Shown: positions 1-4,490 of the stretch, one piece after another
Layout of the letters: each line of letters starts with the position of its first letter
How positions within the stretch are numbered: position 1 is the stretch's first letter
From: Candidatus Shapirobacteria bacterium UBA4809
GTDB taxonomy: Bacteria > Patescibacteriota > Microgenomatia > UBA12405
Reading direction: 5' to 3'
DNA: 5,835 nucleotides
NCBI GenBank assembly: GCA_002402535.1
Contig: DHGB01000043.1
Coordinates: 8,375-14,209, forward strand
Position numbers and translations under genes: made by a program
Notes under the pieces: model-generated
What the model was told of the DNA's origin: nothing
Database searches by the model: none
What the model saw: the letters and a program-made list of their open reading frames with translations, nothing else

Positions 1-266
1 AAATAGATGGTAATTAGAGAAAAAATAACTGAAGGAAAACGAAGGGATATTTCGCTGTATCCAAAAATAGAAGTCCAGGCTTTTAGGGTTAAATAATAAA
101 ATGGCGGATGAAAATCAGAAGGAGAAAATTTAGTGATGATATCACTATAGGAATAATTTTTGACGACATTTGCGGATATCGCCTCATCAAGCCATAAAGA
201 CTGATTAAGAGAAAGGAGACGTAAAGCTAAAGAAATGATTAAAATTAATAAGAATTTTTTAGTCAA
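1..266 (-). CDS. PMT/ArnT-type membrane glycosyltransferase, N-terminal part (continues beyond the left edge)
   Basis: The minus-strand frame has no stop from the left edge up to 317 and codes for 88 visible residues from a TTG at 266-264. The start reads MTKKFLLILIISLALRL, a basic tip followed by a hydrophobic first membrane segment (about residues 5-20). It is followed by SLWLDEAIS, with the acidic D27-E28 pair of the first external loop, then DFHPPFYYL (51-59) and LRFPSVIFSL (75-84). This order (DE loop, HPP, R-F/L-P) is the N-terminal signature of GT39/PMT_2-like enzymes, which transfer sugars from polyprenyl-phosphate donors at the outer face of the membrane. The acceptor cannot be told. 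TTG is chosen because it is the only ATG, GTG or TTG in this frame and gives a normal N-terminus. A -10 lies exactly 7 nt upstream and no Shine-Dalgarno is seen. The gene is divergent from rarA. The C-terminal part, where family members diverge, is outside the window. Confidence 0.85.
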   Translation of the reverse strand, partial: MTKKFLLILIISLALRLLSLNQSLWLDEAISANVVKNYSYSDIITKFSPSDFHPPFYYLTLKAWTSIFGYSEISLRFPSVIFSLITIY

Positions 267-271
267 TGAAA

Positions 272-293
272 TATTATAAACTAGAATATAATA
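272..293. promoter_or_regulatory. Overlapping divergent promoters formed by an inverted -10 pair
   Basis: A 7-bp inverted repeat, TATTATA (272-278) and TATAATA (287-293), separated by 8 bp, supplies a perfect TATAAT -10 on each strand: 287-292 for rarA (plus) and 278-273 for the glycosyltransferase (minus). Each predicted start site, about 7 nt past the -10, falls on or next to the start codon (299-300 and 266), so both mRNAs would be leaderless. The -35 positions are poor on both strands. The two polymerase footprints would overlap, so firing should be mutually exclusive. This is motif-based inference. Confidence 0.6.
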
Positions 294-299
294 GGAAAT

Positions 300-1460
300 A
301 TGACCAATGAACCACTAGCCGCCATTCTAAGACCAAGGAAATTAGACGAATTTATTGGACAAAAACATTTAGTAGGCGAGGGTAAACCTTTGCGCCTGGC
401 CATTGAAAATCATCAAATATTCTCAATGATTTTCTGGGGCCCGCCAGGAGTAGGTAAAACAACTTTAGCCAAAATTATTGCCAGGGAGGCAGATGCGGAA
501 CTTTATGAAATGTCAGCTGTTTCGGCAAGTAAAGATGATATCAGAAAGATTGTTTCATCAACTAATCCCAGATTAATAAAAAAGATTTTATTTTTAGACG
601 AAATTCACCGTTTTAATAAGGCGCAACAGGATTTTTTACTCCCTTATGTGGAAACAGGCGCCTTGACTTTAATTGGGGCGACAACCGAAAACCCAAGTTT
701 TGAAGTGATTGCTCCCCTCTTGTCCAGATGTCGAGTTTTTGTCCTAAAAGAATTATCTGAAAAAGAAATGGAAGAAATAATCGACAGATGTCTCAAAATA
801 ATAAAAATAAAAATGACGAAATCGGCCAAGGAGTGGCTGATCAATATGGCTAATGGGGATGCCAGACAGGCAATTACCATGATTGATAATGCCTCAACTC
901 TTTATGGTGATTTAAAAATTGAATCCCTAAAAAATGCTCTCCAAAATTCCTATTTACGTTTTGATAAAAAAGGCGAAGAACACTACAACACAATCTCGGC
1001 ATTCATTAAATCGATGAGAGCGAGTAATGTTGATGCCGCTCTTTATTATCTGGCGCGAATGGTAGCGGCCGGAGAAGATCCAATTTTTATTGCCAGACGA
1101 ATGGTAGTTTTTGCCTCGGAAGATATCGGACTCGCCTCTTCGTCGGCACTACTGGTAGCCAATGCGGTTTTTCGAGCCGTGGAAACTATTGGTTATCCGG
1201 AATGCCAGGAAAATTTGGCTCACGGAGTTGCCTATTTAGCTAAATGCCCCAAGGACAGGTCAGCCTATAATGCCTTTATGAGTGCTCTAAAAGATGTGGA
1301 AACTTACGGTAATCTGCCAATTCCTTTAAATCTTAGAAACGCCGAGACAAAATTGATGGAAGAACTTGGTTATGGCAAGGGTTACGACAAATATACTAAA
1401 GAATCTTTACTACCAGAAAAATTAAAAGGTAAAAAATATTTTCGAGAGAAGAAGAAATAA
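300..1460 (+). CDS. rarA: Replication-associated recombination protein A (RarA/MgsA, AAA+ ATPase)
   Basis: A clamp-loader-like AAA+ ATPase that acts at stalled or gapped replication forks (known for the E. coli RarA/MgsA and yeast Mgs1 family). Visible in order: N-terminal PLAAILRPRKLDEFIGQ (5-21), Walker A GPPGVGKT (47-54), Walker B LFLDEIHRF (97-105), sensor 1 GATTEN (126-131), arginine-finger region SRC (142-144) and sensor 2 GDARQ (186-190). The tetramerisation/C-terminal domain follows from about 220, with FDKKGEEHYNTISAFIKSMR, SEDIGLA and a final LPEKLKGKKYF. At 386 residues it is somewhat shorter than characterised homologs (about 420-450) but lacks no motif. ATG at 300 begins right before the conserved N-terminus. 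The -10 TATAAT at 287-292 suggests a leaderless mRNA; AGGA at 293-296 is too close to serve as a normal ribosome site. It is the first gene of the plus-strand cluster, and its stop overlaps the next start. Confidence 0.97.
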   Translation: MTNEPLAAILRPRKLDEFIGQKHLVGEGKPLRLAIENHQIFSMIFWGPPGVGKTTLAKIIAREADAELYEMSAVSASKDDIRKIVSSTNPRLIKKILFLDEIHRFNKAQQDFLLPYVETGALTLIGATTENPSFEVIAPLLSRCRVFVLKELSEKEMEEIIDRCLKIIKIKMTKSAKEWLINMANGDARQAITMIDNASTLYGDLKIESLKNALQNSYLRFDKKGEEHYNTISAFIKSMRASNVDAALYYLARMVAAGEDPIFIARRMVVFASEDIGLASSSALLVANAVFRAVETIGYPECQENLAHGVAYLAKCPKDRSAYNAFMSALKDVETYGNLPIPLNLRNAETKLMEELGYGKGYDKYTKESLLPEKLKGKKYFREKKK

Positions 1461-2140
1461 TGGATAAATTCGCTGAAAAATTTAAAATTAATTCGGCACG
1501 TTTAACAAATTGGGATTATTCAACACCGGGAAATTATTTTTTAACTGTTTGTACTTGTAATCACAATAAATTTTTTGGAAAAATTGATAATAAACAAATG
1601 GTGTTATCAAAAATGGGAATAATTGCTAATCAATTTTTGTCTGAAATTTCTAAACATTTTGCCAATGTGTGTTTGACAACGTCAATTGTTATGCCAAATC
1701 ACGTGCATCTTCTTGTCCATGTAGAGACGCCATATATGGCGTCTCAATTACAAAAAAATTTCAATATAAACACAAATCATGAATCATCGATTGTAAATTT
1801 TAAAATTAATAAAAAATTGCCCAATGAAAATTATAGTAAAGAGACGCCATATATGGCGTCTCTACAAGATAATCGAAAAATCACGTTGATAAATTACAGT
1901 CACAAAAACCATCCGAATTATTTTCCACGATTAAGCGAAAAATCAAAACAATTAATTCCTAAAATCATTCAACAATATAAATCTGCCGTTACCAGACAAA
2001 TAAATCCAAAAACGGTATTTTTTGGTTGGCAAGCTGGTTATCATTGTATTATTGTTGAAAATGAAATTGAATTATTAAAAATAAAAAATTATATAGTTAA
2101 TAATTCTAAAAATTGGCAAAAAGATAAATTTTATAATTGA
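1460..2140 (+). CDS. REP-associated tyrosine transposase (RAYT, Y1/HUH family) with two in-frame REP-like palindromes
   Basis: A single-tyrosine HUH-type DNA nuclease/strand transferase of the IS200-like Y1 superfamily, RAYT branch. In E. coli the RAYT nicks REP hairpins. Visible: NWDYSTPGNYFLTVCT (17-32), the first strand of the HUH fold; MPNHVHLLV (78-86) with metal-binding H81 and H83; helix IIQQYKSAVTRQI (169-181) with likely nucleophile Y173; and a C-terminal FGWQAGYHCIIV...LLKIKNYIVNN typical of the family. All catalytic motifs are present, so it may be active. The odd part is the loop between HVH and the tyrosine helix (about 84-160), which is longer than expected and low in complexity (N/K-rich). 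It contains ETPYMAS twice (89-95 and 128-134), each encoded by a perfect 22-bp palindrome. ATG 1460 shares its A with the rarA stop (TAATG), suggesting translational coupling, and the next gene begins 3 nt after the stop. The base composition is visibly more AT-rich than rarA, consistent with separate acquisition. Confidence 0.93.
   Translation: MDKFAEKFKINSARLTNWDYSTPGNYFLTVCTCNHNKFFGKIDNKQMVLSKMGIIANQFLSEISKHFANVCLTTSIVMPNHVHLLVHVETPYMASQLQKNFNINTNHESSIVNFKINKKLPNENYSKETPYMASLQDNRKITLINYSHKNHPNYFPRLSEKSKQLIPKIIQQYKSAVTRQINPKTVFFGWQAGYHCIIVENEIELLKIKNYIVNNSKNWQKDKFYN
1721..1745 (+). repeat. REP-like palindrome, copy 1 (GTAG foot on the plus strand)
   Basis: Positions 1724-1745 are a perfect 22-bp palindrome with half-site GAGACGCCATA. 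GTA precedes it, so a GTAG tetranucleotide (1721-1724) stands at the 5' foot of the hairpin, as in E. coli REPs recognised by their RAYT. The right flank is CAATTA and lacks the matching CTAC. Read in the transposase frame it gives V-ETPYMAS-Q. Confidence 0.85.
1841..1865 (-). repeat. REP-like palindrome, copy 2 (GTAG foot on the minus strand)
   Basis: Positions 1841-1862 repeat the 22-bp palindrome of copy 1 without a mismatch. Here TAC follows, so CTAC (1862-1865) puts a GTAG foot on the minus strand. The left flank is AAA. The 25 bp of this copy are the exact reverse complement of the 25 bp at 1721-1745, so the two form an inverted pair around a 95-bp AT-rich spacer (1746-1840), like a REPIN/BIME. 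Read in frame it gives K-ETPYMAS-L. Confidence 0.85.
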
Positions 2141-2143
2141 AAT

Positions 2144-3019
2144 ATGTTGACGAAAATTAATAAAATACAGGCAAAGAGTGTACTGACGAAGTCGGGACTG
2201 CCAGGAAGTGATTATGTGGTAAATCCTTATAATGGTTGTCAGTTTGCCTGCATGTATTGTTACGCGGCGCAGATTGCGAGGTGGAAACACCCTGGTGAAG
2301 AATGGGGAAGTTTTTTAGACGTAAAATTAAACGCCCCCGAATTATTGAAAGCAGAATTAGAAAAATTAGAAAAGAAATTTAAATCGAAAAATTTTGGCAC
2401 AATATTTTTTTCGTCGGTGACCGACCCATACACGGGAATGGAAGCCAAATATCAACTGACGAGAAAATGTTTGGAAGTATTGGCCGATTTCGGATATGAA
2501 GGCGAGATAAGCGTCCAAACAAAATCGGGATTAATTACTAAAGATATCAATGTTTTTAAAAGATTAAAAAAGGTTTTGGTTGGTTTTACCGTCACCACCC
2601 TCGATGACAAAGTCTCAAGATTTTTGGAAGTGGAAGCACCACCAGTATCCGTCAGAATTGAGGCCATAAAAAAATTAAATGAAAATGGAATTTCTACTTA
2701 TGCCTTTATCGGCCCCGTGCTTCCCTACTTTATAAAAAGTAAAAATAAAATTAATAAACTATTAGACGAACTGCAAAAGGCGGGAGTAAAAGAAGTGTGG
2801 TTTGAACACATTCATCTAAACTCGGCAGTAAAGGCTAGATTGTTTAACTATTTAAAAAGCGAGAATCTAAAAATTTTAGAAGAGTTTGAGAGATCAGATA
2901 ATGCCGAGTATCGAGAGGATTTAGAAAAAGTAATTTACGAGTGTCTTGAAGGACGAAAACTAAAACTCGGTCTTGGAAAAATTCTTTATCATAAAGATTT
3001 ATCAAAAAAGAAAATATAA
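2144..3019 (+). CDS. SPL-type (SplB/Rv2578c-like) radical SAM protein
   Basis: A radical S-adenosylmethionine enzyme of the spore photoproduct lyase-like group (COG1533 type). Visible: VVNPYNGCQFACMYCYA (25-41) with the [4Fe-4S]-binding C32-X3-C36-X2-C39, followed by the group's WKHPGEEWGSFLDVK stretch (47-61). Then come FFSSVTDPYTGMEAKYQLTRKCLE (88-111), ISVQTKSGLITKD (122-134) and the barrel strands FTVTTLDD and YAFIGPVLP. Its 291 residues are normal for the group. B. subtilis SplB repairs the spore photoproduct in DNA, but most members, including this type, have no proven substrate and this lineage is not expected to sporulate, so the real reaction is unknown. C109 is another cysteine in the core; whether it is a hydrogen donor as in SplB cannot be told. 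ATG 2144 lies 3 nt after the transposase stop with no Shine-Dalgarno, so translation probably depends on coupling. Confidence 0.9.
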   Translation: MLTKINKIQAKSVLTKSGLPGSDYVVNPYNGCQFACMYCYAAQIARWKHPGEEWGSFLDVKLNAPELLKAELEKLEKKFKSKNFGTIFFSSVTDPYTGMEAKYQLTRKCLEVLADFGYEGEISVQTKSGLITKDINVFKRLKKVLVGFTVTTLDDKVSRFLEVEAPPVSVRIEAIKKLNENGISTYAFIGPVLPYFIKSKNKINKLLDELQKAGVKEVWFEHIHLNSAVKARLFNYLKSENLKILEEFERSDNAEYREDLEKVIYECLEGRKLKLGLGKILYHKDLSKKKI

Positions 3020-3027
3020 ATTATAAT
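2999..3027 (+). promoter_or_regulatory. Candidate promoter for the deaminase, inside the end of the SPL-type gene
   Basis: TTATCA (2999-3004; 4 of 6 to the -35 consensus), a 17-bp spacer, then a perfect TATAAT (3022-3027). The expected transcript start (about 3033-3034) coincides with the deaminase ATG at 3033, giving a leaderless mRNA. The -35 lies in the last codons of the upstream gene, so the deaminase and GIY-YIG genes could be transcribed separately from the rest of the cluster. Confidence 0.6.
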
Positions 3028-3032
3028 CAAGC

Positions 3033-3497
3033 ATGAAAAATATTGATAAAAAATTTTTAAAAATTGCTGTTAATCAAGCTAAAAAATCGGTTAAATTGGG
3101 TGGATTTCCAGCGGGGGCAATAGTGGTAAGAGATGGTAAGATATTATCTCGGGGAATAAGTATTGGGTTTGCTCTTCACGATCCTACTAGTCATGCCGAA
3201 ACATCATCAATAAGAAAGGCATGTAAAAAAATTAAAAGTACTGATTTGGGTCGGGCCACCTTATATGCTTCTCTTGAACCATGTTTAATGTGTTTCCAAG
3301 TTGCAAATTGGTCAGAAGTGTCTCGAATTGTATATGGATGTAAAAAGACAGAAACGATGGTGAAAAAAAATTATTACGAAGGAAATAATAATATTAATAG
3401 AATAAATGTAAGAAATAATCGTCAAATTGAAATGAAATATATCCCAGATTTTGAAAAAGAAATGCAAGATTTAATTAAAGAATGGAAAAATAGATAA
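3033..3497 (+). CDS. Zinc-dependent nucleoside/nucleotide deaminase (CDA/GuaD/TadA superfamily)
   Basis: A hydrolytic deaminase of the cytidine deaminase fold. Visible: FPAGAIVVRDGKIL (25-38), the substrate-side strand; DPTSHAETSSIRKA (50-63) with zinc ligand H54 and catalytic E56; and SLEPCLMCFQVANWSEVSRIVYGC (80-103) with zinc ligands C84 and C87. The DPT-HAE-IRKA wording and the loop after PCxxC look closer to guanine deaminase/TadA-type proteins than to free cytidine deaminases. The C-terminal end (KKNYYEGNNNI...PDFEKEMQDLIKEW) is not one I can tie to a defined substrate. TadA itself is less likely, since its usual N-terminal pattern (EVPIGA) is here GGFPAGA. At 154 residues it is full length. 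It starts 13 nt after the SPL-type gene with its own likely promoter and precedes the GIY-YIG gene by 16 nt. Confidence 0.9.
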   Translation: MKNIDKKFLKIAVNQAKKSVKLGGFPAGAIVVRDGKILSRGISIGFALHDPTSHAETSSIRKACKKIKSTDLGRATLYASLEPCLMCFQVANWSEVSRIVYGCKKTETMVKKNYYEGNNNINRINVRNNRQIEMKYIPDFEKEMQDLIKEWKNR

Positions 3498-3513
3498 AAT
3501 ATTTTTAATTAAC

Positions 3514-3768
3514 ATGTATTTTGTTTATATTTTAGAATGCTCTGATGGGACTTTGTATACAGGAATTACTAGTGATTTGGAAAGACGGATTAAAGAACAT
3601 AATAGCTCTAAACTCGGAGCAAAATATACTAAGATTAGGCGACCAGTGGAATTAGTTTATTCAAAAAAATATACCAACAGATCAGAGGCACTAATAGAAG
3701 AAGCCAGAATAAAAAAAATAAATCAGCGAGAAAAAATAGAATTAATTAAAAAGTCCCTAAAATCTTAG
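3514..3768 (+). CDS. GIY-YIG domain protein (UPF0213/YhbQ-like small putative nuclease)
   Basis: A stand-alone GIY-YIG fold of 84 residues. Visible: YFVYILECSDGTLYTGIT (2-19), where VYI and YTG replace GIY and YIG with Y5 and Y15 kept; DLERRIKEHN (21-30) with the conserved arginine (R24) and H29; GAKYTKIRRPVELVY (35-49); and RSEALIEEARIKKI (56-69) with E63 as the likely metal-binding glutamate. The full set of active-site positions is therefore present. The family is usually 80-100 residues and is thought to act on DNA, but the cellular role of most members is unknown. ATG 3514 starts the conserved strand at once. It is the last gene of the plus cluster, and its TAG stop lies inside the terminator stem. 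Confidence 0.92.
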   Translation: MYFVYILECSDGTLYTGITSDLERRIKEHNSSKLGAKYTKIRRPVELVYSKKYTNRSEALIEEARIKKINQREKIELIKKSLKS

Positions 3769-3776
3769 GGGCTTTT
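3749..3776. terminator. Bidirectional intrinsic terminator between convergent genes
   Basis: Stem AGTCCCTAA (3752-3760) pairs with TTAGGGGCT (3765-3773), one G-T wobble, loop AATC. The A-run before it (3747-3751) and the T-run after it (3773-3776) lengthen the stem and give a U-tract on either strand. It ends the GIY-YIG transcript, whose stop (3766-3768) sits in the right arm. On the minus strand it ends the SurA_N-like gene, about 20 nt past that gene's stop. Confidence 0.85.
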
Positions 3777-3794
3777 ATTAGGTTTTAAAAAATA

Positions 3795-4436
3795 TTAGCG
3801 AATAACGATCTGAGAGTTTTTCTGGAGTTCGCTAAACCAGGTATTGACGGCCGTATTTTTTATTTCAGTGGTAAGCTGAGTTTTGGCCAGCTCCTGAAGC
3901 TGCTCCTTGGTATAGGTAGTTGGTAAATAGGATTTATTTTTGGTCAGATAATCATCAATCTGAGCCTGGGTAATTTCCAAATTTGGATTGGCTAATTTTT
4001 CCGCAATTTTTTGAATTTTAATTTGATTTTCGAGATCAGTTCTGGTCATCCCTTCCGCACTTAAAGCCGCTTCTAGTGTCTGGCCTTGTTCAACTATTTT
4101 AGCCTCAATACTGGCAATTTCAGTGTCGATCAGACTTTTCTCAACTTCAACTCCCTGCTTTTTGGCTTCTTGAAAAATCAAGGCTTCGTTGGCCATCTGT
4201 TTTAAAGTTTGTTTTTGATCTGTTTTAACTAAATTTTGGAGATAGGTAAATCGAGAAATAGGCTTGCCGTTGACGGTCGCTACAACTCCAAAGCGATAAT
4301 AAAGAAAAGCTAAAACCGCAAGAGCTAACACAACAATGAAAGGAGTAAAGTTTATTTTTTTTACAGGTTGAGTAATAACGGGAGCTTTTTTAACTCTTTT
4401 GCTGGTTGTTTTTTTGACAGTAGTTATTTTTTTCAT
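3795..4436 (-). CDS. Membrane-anchored SurA_N-like chaperone-domain protein
   Basis: A 213-residue single-span protein with a Lys/Thr-rich cytoplasmic tail (1-28), one membrane helix (about 31-48, TPFIVVLALAVLAFLYY) and an external domain starting VVATVNGKPISRFTYLQNLVK (51-71). That opening, followed by helices with NEALIFQEAKKQGVEV (83-98) and a helical remainder to about 190, is the pattern of the SurA/PrsA N-terminal chaperone domain. The parvulin peptidyl-prolyl isomerase domain usual in these proteins is absent, so if it works it is a holdase-type folding aid outside the membrane. There is no lipobox cysteine. The protein ends with a short C-terminal helix and strand (TWFSELQKNSQIVIR), which in SurA-like proteins packs back on the N-domain. 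It has its own promoter just downstream of the helicase terminator. The family call rests on pattern recognition; the helical part alone would not be diagnostic. Confidence 0.75.
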   Translation of the reverse strand: MKKITTVKKTTSKRVKKAPVITQPVKKINFTPFIVVLALAVLAFLYYRFGVVATVNGKPISRFTYLQNLVKTDQKQTLKQMANEALIFQEAKKQGVEVEKSLIDTEIASIEAKIVEQGQTLEAALSAEGMTRTDLENQIKIQKIAEKLANPNLEITQAQIDDYLTKNKSYLPTTYTKEQLQELAKTQLTTEIKNTAVNTWFSELQKNSQIVIR

Positions 4437-4442
4437 GTATTG

Positions 4443-4451
4443 AGTATAACA
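4443..4451 (-). promoter_or_regulatory. Extended -10 promoter for the SurA_N-like gene
   Basis: On the minus strand, TGTTATACT (4451-4443) is an extended -10 (TGn plus TATACT). The predicted transcript start, 7 nt on, is exactly the A of the ATG at 4436, so the mRNA would be leaderless. No clear -35 is seen; that position overlaps the T-tract of the helicase terminator, as expected if the extended -10 carries the promoter. Confidence 0.6.
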
Positions 4452-4464
4452 CCTGGGGATTTTG

Positions 4465-4490
4465 AAATAAAAGAGCCTGATTTAAGGCTC
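4465..4490 (-). terminator. Intrinsic terminator of the helicase gene
   Basis: On the minus strand GAGCCT (4490-4485) pairs with AGGCTC (4478-4473) around a 6-nt loop, followed by TTTTATTT (4472-4465). The helicase stop codon TAA (4484-4482) lies in the loop, so the hairpin starts inside the last codons. Confidence 0.8.

Noticed and set aside
235..266. TTGACT-17 bp-TTTAAT on the minus strand (266-238) as the glycosyltransferase promoter
   Set aside because: It matches consensus well, but would start transcription downstream of the only usable start codon, leaving no ATG, GTG or TTG; the TTGACT is simply the TTG start and second codon.
644..880. Minus-strand open frame inside rarA
   Set aside because: Composition and sequence resemble no protein; it is the antisense shadow of a strongly conserved AAA+ core.
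1721..1865. Two identical repeats with a spacer as a mini CRISPR array
   Set aside because: Only two copies, each a perfect palindrome, inside an intact transposase reading frame; the 95-bp spacer is too long and there are no cas genes.
2131..2143. TGA read as glycine (alternative code of some CPR lineages)
   Set aside because: TGA at 2138-2140 ends the transposase at the expected family C-terminus, and no other gene here has an internal TGA.
2075..2667. Several minus-strand open frames over the transposase end and the SPL-type gene
   Set aside because: They lie opposite conserved coding sequence, have no promoter or recognisable domain, and overlap one another.
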